DNA of 64,000 bases from Odontocerum albicorne (GCA_949825065.1 OX463838.1:8967246-9031245); one strand, 5' to 3'. Shown: positions 1 to 11,525, numbered from the stretch's first letter. The notes: generated from the letters alone by a model not told the origin. Program-made: numbers and translations.

Positions 1-1340
1 TCAACTCCGACGGACTGACTTTTTACTCGGAGTTCCTCTGACGTCGAGATTCGAGATGGACAGATACGCGCCGAGAATTTGGATGTGGACGCAACAAAAA
101 TAAAACGATGCGAGAACCACTCTAGATGCTTTATTTTTATTTTATATATCGGCCAGAGACCTTTCTTCAACAATGGCAAATAAAGGGTATAATTCAAATG
201 CTGAGGGCATAAATGAAAAAAAGCACGCTTGAGAATCAATTTTATGTCAAAAGTTCTTCTTTTTTACGTCGTCCTTTATTTTCCACGTAGCGCTACTCTG
301 GAACCAGTTACCAACTAATATTCGAATCACTCCGTCATTGTTATGTTTAAAAAAGCTTTTGAAAAAACTCAATTTCAAGTCAATATTTTTGTATTTCCGG
401 TTTTCCTTTCTTCTTCAGCGCATTTTGTTTTCCATTTTGATTGATAATATCTCACTTTTATTGTTGTTCGTAACAACCTCTGTTTGCTAACAGGCAAAAT
501 AACGAACCCATTGTTGATTGACAAACTTTTGTTTAATGTACCTGACAATTATTTATGCCATCGCGAATTAAGATTTTTTTCGGCGCCGTATTTGCAAACT
601 GAGCTATCTATTGTCCCTGTTAATATTTTTAGACTATTATTTTCTTATTATTGTATTATGCATTTTATTTTATATGATTGGGTTAAGCCGGTAATCTTGC
701 TAACATTGTATGTCAAAATCAATCAAACATTTTCAAACGTTCGGATATATTTAGTGCAATTTTCAAAACAATCATCGAGCTAAGTTTGCTTCATAATATT
801 GGAATAACTAAAAAGTACTATGTTCGACTAAACAACACCGTATATATGTTCGACTAAACAACACAAAGGGCAGATCAAATTTGTGGCGAGACGCTGAAAA
901 AGCGGTCCATCCGAGTCCTTCAACTTTTTGGCAAATACGAAATGAAAATATTCCGATTGTTCTGTGGGACCAAACGGCGGGATTGATTGCCTTACATGGG
1001 TTTAGATTTTCCAGGCCTGTTAGCACTTTTGTGTTCCTCTTTAATTTAGCCAAATTAAAAAAATACGATTATTCATTTATTATTATGAGAATGATTTTAT
1101 TCCAATTGAAACTAACTCAAAATATCACTGAAGTATTGACTACGTATAATGTCGGTTAAGTTTTCTTTATCGTGATATTATATATGTATGAGATTATGCA
1201 GTCGATCAATACAACTAAATAGCTTTCAATAAATATTAAAACAATTCTCAACCTTTACAAAGTTGGAAAATATTGAAACAAATAATTTAAAACTAAGTTT
1301 ACTAACGAAATATTTCGTACAATTCGTGGTGTTGTGGAGA
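1..1340. other. AT-rich stretch, no gene recognised
   Basis: No coding similarity or element ends are recognised. Open frames of up to about 100 codons here are AT-rich with no domain-like pattern. A 20-bp word beginning TATGTTCGACTAAAC is directly repeated at about 819-867. The part from 880 to 1050 is richer in GC than its surroundings and could be a non-coding conserved element, but nothing in it is diagnostic. Confidence 0.5.
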
Positions 1341-1429
1341 CGTTATTTCAGTATTTCCAATTACATAAAAAAAACAAGTGCAAGTGAATTTGATTATGTA
1401 ACGTACTAATTTTAGCAATAGCGCAGGGT

Positions 1430-1695
1430 GGCAGAGTAATTTGTTCTATATTATTTTTATATTTGAGCTGATGAGGAGCCCAAACCGTAGATGCATATTC
1501 TAATTCGGTTCTAATTAGATAATTATATAAGTTTCGGAGGATATCGGCGCTGTTAAATTCTCTTGATATTCTCATTATAAAACCGAGTAGTTTGTAACCG
1601 TCCGATATCAAACGTGAGACATGGTTAACGAACGTGAGTCCGACATCAAAGGTTACGCCCAAATCTTTGAATTCAGTGTCATTGTCACATGGCCA
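1430..1695 (-). pseudogene. Jockey-like LINE reverse transcriptase relic
   Basis: The minus-strand frame reads through the C-terminal side of a non-LTR reverse transcriptase. It contains FKDLGVTFD, then YKLLGFIMRISREF, then LEYASTVWAPH, in the order and spacing usual for jockey/CR1-type elements. The catalytic YADD region is absent, so only a piece of roughly 85 residues survives. Downstream of LEYASTVWAP the frame loses similarity. The family call follows from these motifs; the exact clade is an inference. Confidence 0.8.
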
Positions 1696-1739
1696 TAAAC
1701 CCACCAGGTTGCATTGTACACAACGAAAGTGCAATACAA

Positions 1740-2433
1740 TACAAACATCTCGGCGTGTATAATCGTCAACATTCGTGTTTCTATTACCTGACCTTTTAAA
1801 ACTTTGTTAATGTAATTTAGCAATGTTTTCTTAGTCTAACTTTACCACGTTTCATCATCGTCATTATCCTACACGTTTCAGCAGGAATACAAAATCGCTA
1901 TTAATCGCCCCATCCAGGTCGGTCCACAGCCCAGCAATGCACGTCAGGCAGAGACAGTCACGGTGTCCAACTCGTTGAGTCCTCAACGGGCGATACAACT
2001 GCGCAAATCTTTGAACCACGCAATTTGGCACATAGTATAAAATATACGACGCCTCGATAATTAGAATAAAATGATTTTTTCACGAAAGCTCTACGCACCC
2101 GACTAAATATTTCTTAATGATTCGAGACGTATAATTATGAGGAGGCAAAAAGAATTTGGGATCAACAGAAGCGACATTTCGTACATTCGCAGCCGAAGAA
2201 TTCCCGCGGAACATTCCTTAGAATTTGAGACAAAAAATATTATAGTGACCACAATAATTTTGTGTAGACCGTGGCCGCATCTGCCGAGGCAACCCGAAGA
2301 CATCACTTCTATTGTGCCACTCGAGCTAACCGATCCGTTTCAACACTAACATCAAACACTCTCCCATCATCGTCACATTATGATCTATATTAAAATATAA
2401 TACAATAAGAGAGACGTGACAAAATATATAAAA
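1740..2433. other. No gene recognised
   Basis: Two overlapping open frames on opposite strands (about 2103-2349) have no recognisable domains. No inverted termini or known repeat words were seen. Confidence 0.4.
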
Positions 2434-2665
2434 ATGTTTTTTTGTTTCAAATTAAAAATGAGCACCAAAAGTAAAACAAAATGGTAAATGTCATGCGTCA
2501 TTCGAAAGAAAATTTTCTGCTCTACAAGATATTGTATTTGCTTTTACGTTACATATATTATTTTATTTGATTACGAGCCTTCAAAATGGAATGTCAAGTA
2601 GACGAAAGTGAGCATTTTCGACACCTCCTTCTGTTCGCGTTCAATCGAGGGAATCAAGCTGCCAA
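2434..2665 (+). mobile_element. 5' fragment of the mariner family also found at 26263
   Basis: This stretch matches the 5' part of the mariner at 26263-27560 almost base for base, from the leader ATGAGCACCAAAA through the first transposase codons (the run encoding SEHFRHLLLFAFNRG). It has small indels, including two extra bases after GGAATG. The match stops abruptly at GCTGCCAA, where a hammerhead-like repeat arm begins, so the element was cut or interrupted there. It cannot encode transposase. Confidence 0.85.
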
Positions 2666-2770
2666 GTCTTGTCTGCGCTCCCCTGAAGATGAGGTGAAAG
2701 CCTTGAAACCGGTAGGGTTATACCGTCACAAAAAAGTGGAATAAAGTGTTTGATAAAAATAAATTACAAT
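2666..2770 (+). repeat. Penelope-like repeat arm with hammerhead-like core (copy A)
   Basis: This is a single right arm of the interspersed repeat described at 12560. The ribozyme-like core is CTGAAGA at 2683-2689, then an imperfect stem with a GAAA loop, GAAAC, and CGGTA with predicted cleavage after A2714. CCC (2680-2682) can pair with GGG (2715-2717) as the inner part of stem I. The outer stem seen in other copies is weakened here. It abuts the mariner fragment and ends at AAATTACAAT without the usual tail. Confidence 0.65.
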
Positions 2771-3069
2771 AAAAATTTTATTTATGACCTTACCATCAAT
2801 CCGTTTCCCTGCTAGGTTAGGCAGAAAGGGAAGAGCGCCATACTTCCCAATGGTGATACACATATGATACAAATTTCATCTCTTCAACATACTCATGTTA
2901 CATACGATTTCTTTCTTTCGATTTCTTTCTTTCAATATACTCTCACATACGATTTCTTTCTTTCAATATACTATTCCCTCGACCCAACCATACTTGTATT
3001 CAATTCGAACATATAATATATTTATAAAGTAAGCCGATATTGTCGAAAAGTAGACATGCAATGTGTATA
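2771..3069. other. Spacer with a short pyrimidine-rich tandem repeat
   Basis: The words CATACGATTTCTTTC and TTTCAATATACT repeat imperfectly between about 2902 and 2972. Otherwise nothing is recognised. The stretch at about 2800-2870 (GGTTAGGCAGAAAGGG) resembles the 3' region of the RTE-like LINE family of this window. Confidence 0.4.
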
Positions 3070-3077
3070 CACTAGAC

Positions 3078-3787
3078 CAGGGATGGCGAACCTATGACAC
3101 GCTTAACACTTATTGGTGACCTGCGGGTTTTTTGCTCCATTCACTGAGTAAACAATAAGTCATTCAAACTAATAAATTAGCGAAGTACTTCAATGAACGA
3201 ATTCATTTTACTGGATCGTTCATCTTAGTGAACTATTTTTTCCCATCTCTAGTATAATACGCATATGCGGTGTGGGGCCCCTTGTGTCTCATGCACGTCC
3301 GTCACTTTATATGTGAGCAAGCGAGAAAGAGAAATATTTTAATCAAACTTGAGGTAGAAGGGATGTCTTGTGAATTGCATTGTTGTTGCCCCCAAACAGT
3401 GTGCGACGGACTTAATAATTATTTTTCGACGATATAACCTTATCAAAATGTCTGAATAAAAAACAAAAATTGAGCATTGAACCAAGAAAAGTGGAAGATT
3501 GTATCAGAAATAATGTTTTTGAAAAAATAATGGTACATTTTGTCTCATTTGTAATAAAAGTGTCGTGACACGAATCTTTAATGTAAGACGTCATTTCGAA
3601 ACGAAAAATAAGGATATATTGTTATCAGAAGAATAGTGAAATAAAAAATGATATTAGATAAATAATTATTATTTATCATTTTTCTGATATAATTTTTATT
3701 TTCGTATTATTTATCTGACATGCGAATTTTGTTTTTAAGAATTAGGCATATTCTTTGACACTTGAAGAAATAGGTTTGCCATCCCTG
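3078..3787 (+). mobile_element. Non-autonomous hAT element with BED-finger relic
   Basis: The element starts CAGGGATGGCGAACCTATG and ends, read from the other side, CAGGGATGGCAAACCTAT, a good terminal inverted repeat. It is flanked by CACTAGAC (3070-3077) and CACTATAC (3788-3795), an 8-bp target duplication with one mismatch, as expected for hAT transposons. Inside, the plus strand around 3540-3606 reads CLICNKS followed by FNVRRHFETKN, matching a BED-type zinc finger of hAT transposases (Cys-x2-Cys and first His visible). No intact transposase remains. Confidence 0.85.
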
Positions 3788-3795
3788 CACTATAC

Positions 3796-4418
3796 TATAA
3801 GTAAAATATTATTTAATGTTCTATGGTTATTTATGAATCGTCCCAACAGTCTTAGATTCGATATTGTTAATACGTTTTTTAGGGAATATTAAACTGTCGA
3901 AGATTTAATGTCGAATTGAATGAAGTTATTACATGAATCAATATAGAAATGAAATCTACCAGTAGCCGGTAAACGAATTAATTTGGTCTCAATATATACA
4001 CGGAGTGGATGAATTTATTGTAAATATCATTTTCCGAGCCGGCCTTTCCCTAGTGTGGATAACTCAAGTGAGCAAATACCTCTCATCAAGTAAAAATACT
4101 TCTCCATCCTGTAGTGTTTGTTTATCCAGCGAGAATGTATCGGCGGCAAACATCGCGGCGCCTCAGATGTGCCCCTCTTCTCGAGGGTCGCCACACATTC
4201 ATTTTCTATGGATCTTTTTTTCTTAGTCATTATGCCATACTGGCTAATAATATATTTTCTTCCTGTAAACTTCCACAAGATTTTACTAAATCATTTCAAG
4301 GATCAGGAATTGGACCCTTTAATATTGTGTTGAGAATGTCCTTAAAATCAGAAGCCCATTATTAAATCTTGTATTGCCAGTACATTCCAGTGTTTTATTG
4401 GACGTGATTATGTATAAA
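3796..4418. other. No gene recognised; GC-richer island near 4040-4220
   Basis: Four small overlapping frames occupy the 4005-4365 segment on both strands, and none shows domain-like sequence. The block at 4130-4200 (CGGCGGCAAACATCGCGGCG and following) is much richer in GC than its flanks. It could be a conserved non-coding element or an unrecognised exon. Confidence 0.35.
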
Positions 4419-4607
4419 CGACCCAACCCACATTTTATCTGTTCTGAGATAATTCAGGAAACACGTTACTTGTATTGGATTGAATGAAACAAAAAAAAAC
4501 AGGAAAATAACTATGGAATAATCTGGATTGATGTTTTAACACATGTAGGATTGGGGTATGTTTATTCGATATATCAAATAAACAAAACACATTTGTAGGT
4601 TGGTTCC
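4419..4607. mobile_element. MITE of the ACCCAACCC family (copy 1)
   Basis: The left end CGACCCAACCCACATTTTAT is followed by TGTTCTGAGATAATTCAG. The right end read inward gives GGAACCAACCTACAAATG, an imperfect terminal inverted repeat. The same pattern recurs at 7509-7697, 58841-59038, 52134-52230 (partial) and 63821 onward (one end). There is no coding capacity. The superfamily is uncertain. Confidence 0.6.
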
Positions 4608-5164
4608 ATTTTAAATAAAAATGTCCAATTGTGGTAGAGGTATTTTTTTAATACAATTTTCAGGAAAAACTTGAAACATTTGTATTCAATGTCCCATCTT
4701 TTTTAGCCGACCATTAAAAATAACGAAAAACATGAGAATTTTGGAGATGTCCTATCCGTCGGTTTTTCAACTTAGGTTAAGAATCTGGACTGATTCGATG
4801 GTTTTCAATTGATTTTTTAACTTTTGAGTTAATATCCCATATAACACGACATAAACATCTAAAATATCTTCTGAAAGCGCCATTATTTAAATAAAAAAAA
4901 TTGGTCATCCTATTTTGCAATCATTCAACACTAGACGCTTATTCCCATTTCGTAAAAAGGTTTCGTTTAAATATATATTCGCGATCTATTACGAGATTGA
5001 AAGAATACATTTTCTGACATTTTGCCATCTGCTTGTGTCATATTTATTATTGATATTCAGAGAAATAGGGATACCAAACAGCAGTCATTAAATAAACTTG
5101 ATATCATTTTGATTCGTGTTATAAAATTAATTCTGCCTATTACCAAGAAGAAAAGAAAACTTAT

Positions 5165-5760
5165 AATTGATGCGCCCATAGGCGTCACCTATCGTGATGA
5201 CATTTGCCGATTCCAGTCGCGTACCGGGTGGATTTTCCACCTGGAAGATTCACCCGGCTGCCGCGCTGGGTGGATTCGCCAACTGAGAGATTCACTCTTC
5301 ACCTGAGAGCTGTGCCTGCACCAGCGCCAAGCTGCTATTAAACAACTGCCAGTTTCAGCAGAGGATCATTCACCAGTTAGCGGCCGACCAGCAAATACGT
5401 CTCCACTACAGCTTTCTTCACATGGCTGACTACCCCGGCTGTCTTCGATCTGCTTAGACCATCGTTGCCGCCCTGCCGAGACCAGCTTTGCCAACTACTG
5501 GAGCCGTCTCGCCGTACCACCCGGACCAGCATTGCCGCCCATCTGGAGTCGCCCTCCCATCCTCTTTGAACCAGCATTGCCACCCACCTCGAGCCATCCT
5601 AGCGCCTTTCTCCAGCCAACGCGACTAACCTATCTAAACGCTACTGGCCTACTGTATCGCCTCTATATTCAAATAAAATTGTTTTGTTGTTGTTATTGTC
5701 GTTGACGTCATTCATTGTCGCCCTGAGCCCCTTAAACACGCTCCTCCAGTCATGTTTTAC
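5165..5760 (+). mobile_element. Probable solo LTR or retroelement 3' end
   Basis: A GC- and pyrimidine-rich block of about 600 bp sits in AT-rich surroundings. From 5460 to 5610 it holds three imperfect units of about 45 bp, each with GACCAGC or AACCAGC, TTGCC and CTGGAG- or CTCGAG-like words. It is followed by AATAAA-like signals (TCAAATAAAATTG at 5670) and a T/G-rich run. GC-rich blocks ending in a polyadenylation signal suit a solo LTR, but its ends and target duplication could not be fixed. An alternative is a non-coding last exon. Confidence 0.4.
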
Positions 5761-5929
5761 TTATCTTTTTTCCATACTTACCGTAGGATACGGACTATTA
5801 TACTATAAATAGAAAAAGACAGCAGGCAATTATTTTGTAAAATAACTAGAAAAATTGTCGCTTTTTTTGGAACCGTTTTTGTCAATTTTTTGTGTTCCTT
5901 TTCGATAGTTTAGTGAATGTACGTACATA

Positions 5930-6290
5930 TAATTATGCCATGTCAGGTAGGCAGAAAGGACAGATATCCACATATTTATTTATGCCCACGCCTCTCACTT
6001 CGTCCACATCCTTACATCTAGTCTTACATGCACTTCAATTTTCATACTTCTTACCATTCTTAATCTCCATTTATTTCAGGTAAACATTTGTTTCGTAAGT
6101 TTTTCGCAACTAATTTTATGAAATTGGCCAAACCATTTCAAGATTCCTTTCTTAATTTTACTAACACCCATCTCTAATAAACAGAGATAATTTATTTGAT
6201 AATTAGTTACTCTATCAAACATATATCAGATATTCGACGTAAGGCGTGTATTTCTACCGCATTAGTGAATCTAAACGGGACAAAATAAAA
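5930..6290 (-). mobile_element. RTE-like LINE fragment
   Basis: The plus strand shows the reversed 3' region of the common LINE: GGTAGGCAGAAAGGACAG near 5948, then runs of CATCCTTACATC and later words shared with 7120-7400 (TTTCGCAACTAATTTTATG against TTTCGCGACGCATTC). It is heavily mutated and without a usable reading frame. Confidence 0.55.
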
Positions 6291-7119
6291 CACTCCCAGA
6301 CAAGTTGCTTTCGAGTCTCTTTGAAACCCTTCATAATTCGAAGTCCTATAAAGAAATCAAACCTGTTAAAGACTTGTTCTAGCTCTGAATGCTAATTTAT
6401 AATGAAGAGAATATTAAAAAAAATATTTCTTCCGTTTCGATATTTCTTTGTGTAAACATTGGTCGACAACCCTGGCGGCATCTACAAAGCGTGTCCGATG
6501 TTTGTCTAGTATGTTTCTCCAGTGAGCCGATACACTAAAAACATTTTAAATCCGTATCGTCTCAACTTCTAAAATACACACAACCCATTTTCAAACAAGG
6601 CGCTCTAACTAAATTACTCTTACTAATGCGTCATCCGCGCACGAGGTCTTTCTTGTCTTTATTTATCGGTTAAATGCAACGTTTCTTTCTCTGCTTGCGC
6701 AACGTTCGTCTATGCTCCGAACTCTCCGTCTCCGAACAACTTATATTACAATACATACGAGTATAATACAATATATCGCATTGTGATTTTAATAAGATAC
6801 ACCGTGGGAAAAGAATGGCAACAATAATTGAAACTATCGTTTTGTAAAAGAAAAACGTTGGCATTTCAAAATTTTACACGCGATCTATCGCGTGAAAGAC
6901 AAAAAGGTCGATTTTTCAATACAAAGAGATTAATATCTTCTCTTCTGCGTAACGGGATATCGTTAAAGTAGCGATTTTAAAGACAGTATAAGCTTTCCTG
7001 TAAACAAGTTATTTTAGTCATGAATTTATTACATAGGGCAAGACAAACTTGTAACAACACTGTACTAAATACATTCAGAGCATTGTGGCACAGAGTATTG
7101 TGAATATGAAATGTACTCA
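6291..7119. other. No gene recognised
   Basis: AT-rich sequence with no element ends or coding similarity seen. One copy of the over-represented octamer is at 6756-6763 (TACGAGTA). Confidence 0.45.
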
Positions 7120-7400
7120 CATATCAACAACTTTCACGTTTCTCCTTCTTACTTTTTCATCGGTCAACCTCTTCATCGTCTATCTCCATTCATTGCAGAT
7201 ATTTATATTAATTACGTAAGTCTTTCGCGACGCATTCTTTCAACGTTGTCAAACCGTCTCACGATTCCTTTCTAAATTATGATACATTTATAACAACATC
7301 TCTAAAAAATCAGTTATCTTTTATCCGACCATTTCTTACTCTATTAAACATTATAATACTAGATATGCTACAAAATGCACGCATTTCTACTATAGAAAAT
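7120..7400 (-). mobile_element. RTE-like LINE fragment, internal part
   Basis: The sequence aligns by eye with 6080-6290, sharing the words for the fingers/palm side of the reversed LINE (ACGTAAGTCTTTCGCGACGC, then ATTCTTTCAACGTTGTC, then CACGCATTTCTAC). The two copies are diverged and neither is open. The same CGCATTTCTACAGC-type end is seen at 60710. Confidence 0.5.
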
Positions 7401-7508
7401 AGAAACTTAATTCGAAAAAAAAACAATATACCTGATTTTAAGTTGGCATAAATTAATTTGAAAAAAAAACAAAAATTCTGCATCATTTGGACCAATATTT
7501 ATTTGCAA

Positions 7509-7697
7509 GCACCCAACCCGCATTTTACCTATCTACTCTGATAAGTGACATTATTTGTATGGACTTGTGTGGAGTAATTTTTTTTAAATAAATTTTTAAA
7601 TATGAAACACTGGTTTGTTAAATTCACACAAATTAGATCGAAATATGTTTTTTCGATATTTCGAATAAACCAAAAAAAATATTTTGTGGGTTGGGTC
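7509..7697. mobile_element. MITE of the ACCCAACCC family (copy 2)
   Basis: It starts GCACCCAACCCGCATTTTAC and ends TTTGTGGGTTGGGTC, an inverted repeat of about 15 bp. The interior is AT-rich, contains paired AATAAACCAAAA-like words, and is non-coding. It is the cleanest copy of this family in the window. Confidence 0.7.
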
Positions 7698-7709
7698 TTT
7701 TTACATAAT

Positions 7710-8300
7710 TAGATACATTTGTATTAAAAAGTGTCACCTCCAATAAATAAGGTTTTATGTGGCCTAGCAATAATTATTTATCGTTAATTCAACAAAAAAT
7801 AAGACGGATAGATAATTTTTAATTAATGCAAAACTTAAATCTCTCACCGATCGATATATTATCAAAATGCAATAATTCGCTAATAGCTTCAAACTAGATT
7901 CTACTCGATTCGTTATTATTATTTGTCGGCATTATCCAGTCTGCAGAGAAAATGGAACAAGTTCGTTATCTGGTCCATCGCTCCATCCGCAATAGTAAGA
8001 TCGGGGCTGGAGCACAAGTGGTCAGATCACTCTGCCACGAGACTTGGTAATCGGTGCCCATTGGCTGAGCGAGCTTTCTTTGTGTGTCAAGTTCTCACGT
8101 TGATTTCATTCGAGTCATTTATTAATTAGCATTATTTTCGTTTTTTTGTTATGAACTTTTATCAATCGACGAGCATTAAGACGTAAAAGGGGAAATCGTT
8201 TTTCTTGCGCTTTTGATAAGACATGAAGTGAAAAGTACAATATAAGTTAATTATTCGTATGTACAAGTAGCATGTGTATCTGATATTTATATTTTGAAGA
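7710..8300. other. No gene recognised; GC-richer island 7925-8100
   Basis: The island contains a 68-codon plus-strand frame (7923-8129), but its sequence is not protein-like. It may be conserved non-coding DNA. Nothing else was found. Confidence 0.35.
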
Positions 8301-8307
8301 CAAATTA

Positions 8308-8520
8308 TCATGATCACCATCACGCCATGTCCCTACTGGGGTGGGCTGAGACAACGTATTTCCATTTCATTATATATTTCGCTTCTGCCACGTCCATACA
8401 CATCGACATACATAGTCTTCTATTATGAAGGCTTTTCACACTTTCCTGTTTCAGAATTCATATACCACGGTTTTCTATGTCCCAATTTATCGTACTTTCT
8501 AAATTACTTGTAAATATACG
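8308..8520 (-). mobile_element. RTE-like LINE 3' fragment
   Basis: It begins with the family hallmark CATCACCATCACGCCATGTC, then CCTACTGGGGTGGGCTGAGA, the reverse of the LINE 3' coding end. Read on the minus strand, that end gives DWRxxLxxPxR-like residues and then a (GAT)n-like terminus. It is 5'-truncated, as is usual for LINE insertions. Confidence 0.6.
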
Positions 8521-9320
8521 AGTATATACGATAAAAACATTTCATTATTATCATAACCGTTCAACACATGAATAATCGTATTTTTTTAGTTAGTTAATTA
8601 AGGCGTACATTAGGCGTCTACATTGCCTGATCTTGAATGAGATAATAGTTCAGTTCAGTTCGATCCTACCACCATCCACGCTGTTATAGGGGACAAAATA
8701 AGTCCCCATTTAGAAGATCGAAATGTTCTTTATTTATTACGAACACAACGTCGCTTAGTGATGAAGAAGGGACTGCCCAAAGGCACTCCTCCGACGGCGA
8801 GTGACAATACCAGTAACGACGGACTTAAGATCCGATGTCACAGAAGAAGGAAAATGACTCGTAGTGTATTATAGTAAATGTAATTATAAAGCGGATTAAA
8901 GCCTCAAGTTAACACATCCCAACAAGTTGCCCATACTTTGGTAGAAAATTTCGAATGCAACAAAACTATCATTTGATGCTAATTGATCAAAGTAATCAAT
9001 CAGTCTGAAGATATAGGTTGAATGAGATCCTTTCGGAAATTAGTGATCTGTAGACGAGATTATAAACTAGCTACTTATAATTAGTGATCTGTAGACGAGA
9101 CGATAAACTAGCTACTTATAATTAAGTCTGACTGGTCACGCTCTCGATTCAGCTTGGGCTGCAACTTGACGATGGTTATCATGTGGCACAAAAGAACTGA
9201 GACGACAGGCAATCAAAAGCACAAAACTTGAGCTGGCCTGGAAGGAGTCATTTCATTATCCTTATATATGATAATAAATCCCACTTCATTATCCTTATAT
9301 CCAACTTGTTTCCTTTGTAG
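8521..9320. other. No gene; 43-bp tandem duplication at 9040-9122
   Basis: A unit of about 43 bp beginning TTAGTGATCTGTAGACGAGA is present twice in tandem (9040-9122) with two differences. The block 8650-8860 is GC-richer and unassigned. At 9270-9300 the word TCATTATCCTTATAT is also directly repeated. Confidence 0.5.
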
Positions 9321-9878
9321 GTGGCATATCGGAGGAAATAGCACGAAGAACAAAACTAGCGTGGAACTCATTTGGACGTTTGAACAACATCTTCAAAAGT
9401 AATCTCCCAATATCCTTGAAGCGAAGGGTCTACAACCAGTGTATTCTCCCAGTACTTACGTATGACTGCGAGACATGGACGCTCACAGTGAAGAACACAC
9501 AAAAGCTCCAGACCGCACAAAGGGGCATGGAGAGATGCATATTGGGATATATTAAAAGATACCGTAAACGAAACACCTAGATTCGCAATATTACAAAGGT
9601 AGAAGACGTTATAAAGGTGTGCAAAAGAATGAAGCGGCAATAGGCAGGATACGAAGCCAGAATGTCAGACTCCCGATAGACATCTGAAATAATCCAATGG
9701 TACCCAAGAGACATAAAGAGGGCCAGAAGAAGATCGAAAGTACGCTGGATATATGAAATCAGGAATCATGGCAGTATCACATGGCAACGAGCAAAAAACC
9801 GAACTATTTGGAGTCAACTTGGGAAGACCTTCATCTAGCATTGCATCGACCCTGGTTGACAATGATGATGCTGATATA
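9321..9878 (+). pseudogene. RTE-clade LINE, C-terminal coding end, frameshifted
   Basis: The first frame encodes RTKLAWNSFGRLNNIF, then YNQCILPVLTYDCETWTL, then QTAQRGMERCILGYI, the region after the reverse-transcriptase palm in RTE-type LINEs. Stops and a frame change follow near 9580-9640. The remainder then gives ARMSDSR, TSEIIQWYPR, ARRRSKVRWIYEIR and RTIWSQLGKTF, the usual C-terminus. The end TTGACAATGATGATG is a short trinucleotide tail typical of RTE elements. The same end is better preserved at 40428-40690. Confidence 0.9.
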
Positions 9879-9879
9879 T

Positions 9880-10179
9880 GAAAAGATATTGGTTTCAACC
9901 AACGGATATACCGTCGATACTCGGTCGTCAGGACCTCGTCAGTTCACCACGTAGAGGTGAGGTTGACTTTTGGACTTCGGGGATGGTGGTGGGTGTAACT
10001 CCTTATATCCAAGAGATGATAAACAAACACATCCATAACGGAAAATACTTCCTGTCCGAAAACACACATTTACCTTGAAATATTATATGGGTCCCACAGT
10101 GTTCCGGCTAAAGTGAAGGTACATCTTCGGATTCAAAACTAGTATTCATCACGGTGCTGTTGAAAAGTTCATTGTCATC
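9880..10179. other. No gene recognised
   Basis: One 66-codon frame lies here without domain features. No repeat ends are recognised. Confidence 0.4.
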
Positions 10180-10440
10180 CCCGGAGTGTCAGGCCTTGCC
10201 CCGATGCCGCCGCCGCCGCCGCCCACAGATAAATCGCAATTAGGAGAGAAGAGGGTGAGCTAACAGCTAAGATAAACCGGATCGGGCCTTAATCACTAAT
10301 TTATCGGCGGCCGGTCGGGATTTGTGTGCGAGATAGCAGAGTACGGCCGGCACTGGTACTCAGTGCCATCTCGACTCGGGGCAATCTGTTCCACTCGAAT
10401 AGCAGCTAGGAATTAAAATAAAGCTATCTTGTTTTAATTA
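10180..10440. promoter_or_regulatory. GC-rich island, possible conserved regulatory element
   Basis: The block starts with a short GCC repeat (about 10205-10225). It then carries several factor-like words in a run: CAGATAAATCG, GCAATTAGG, CTAAGATAAACC, and TTAATCACTAATTTATCGG. It is not open in any frame over its length and resembles no mobile element. The regulatory role is inferred only from composition and site-like words. Confidence 0.3.
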
Positions 10441-11098
10441 CTCTCCGATTGGAAACAAAGAAACGCGCTTCGAGTGGTCACGATTATACATATAAATTTA
10501 TATCTGAGAAACTGCTACGAGACGTTGCTATCCTGGAAAACTAACATTAGTTTACATATAAAATTAATTACACGACCTAAAATGGCAAGATAACTCCGAA
10601 GTGAATTAATTTAGTCGAGATGTATTTATTTCGTATATATAAGTTTTAGTGTCGTCTATTTATTAATTTTGTGTGTCTGTCCCGAAATGTCAAATTGAAA
10701 ATATTATTCAAGGGTCCAAAGCGAATAAAAGTTACTGAACTACGAAAACAGAATATTACAAAACGTTACTTGGATCAAAAGACGTTGTAGGAGAGTGGAA
10801 ACGGAGATCTAATGAAGAAACTAAAAAAATAAAAAGAGTTCCACGAAGCCATCAGTTTATTATACAAGCCTAACAAAAATGAAGAAAGCCACATAGCAGA
10901 CCGAGACACAGACTTTTCTTAGGAGGCTGGGAGTTGAGGGAGACTGGGAGGAGACGGCGAGTTGCCGATCGGTTTGGAGAAAATTCGTCTGGGAGGCTAA
11001 ACTAAACGAGTTGTATGCCTTTCTGAGGCTATTAGTAAATTAGTACATTGGTCAATTCATATTTGACAGACGTGGAGAGTTGTCGATAACAATTTATT
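10441..11098. other. No gene recognised
   Basis: AT-rich up to 10850, then a purine-rich block (10900-11030, GGAGGCTGGGAGTTGAGGG). This block may belong to the transposon whose coding start follows at 11099, because TTTGACAGACGTGGAGAGTT lies directly upstream of that start. Confidence 0.35.
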
Positions 11099-11320
11099 AT
11101 GGAGCATCTAACTCCGCAACAACGTGTTGAAGTTATTAAAACATTTTATTTAAATAAGTGTGAATACGGGAAAAAAATTGCGTGTTTTTTTAAATTTAAA
11201 TCATGTGCCAAGCAATTCAACCATTCAGCGTGTAATGAATAATTTTGAAAATTTGCATACACTGGGAGATAAAGCAAAGTCTGGGCGACAACGTAGCCAA
11301 CGTACGACAACGTAGCCAAT
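11099..11320 (+). pseudogene. N-terminal relic of a DUF4817-type transposase
   Basis: The frame from 11099 reads MEHLTPQQRVEVIKTFYLNK, the characteristic start of the helix-turn-helix DUF4817 domain found in many arthropod Tc/mariner-like transposases. A frameshift follows within about 40 codons. The next stretch, in another frame, resembles the end of the same domain (IQRVMNNFENLHTLGD, then KAKSGRQRSQ). The rest of the element is missing and a LINE fragment follows directly. Confidence 0.75.
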
Positions 11321-11324
11321 GTAC

Positions 11325-11525
11325 AATCACGCCATTACCCTGTCGGAGAATCCAGAGAGGATAGAGCTCCAGACTTTCATATCTCTACACACCCTCCTTA
11401 GCATCTTCTACATCTATACACTTTCTCATATAACTCCTACAATTTCTCTGAATCTACGTTTCCTTCTTTCAAAATATCACTTGATCCAATCATACTTATT
11501 TTTGTAAATTAATGTTTTCCGTTTT
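11325..11525 (-). mobile_element. RTE-like LINE fragment
   Basis: Words of the reversed LINE C-terminal coding region occur in order: CATATCTCTACACACCCTCC, CACTTTCTCATATAACTCC, TCTGAATCTACGTTTCCTTC, and TTTCAAAATATCACTTGATC. These match the minus-strand copies at 38630 and 60370. Confidence 0.65.
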
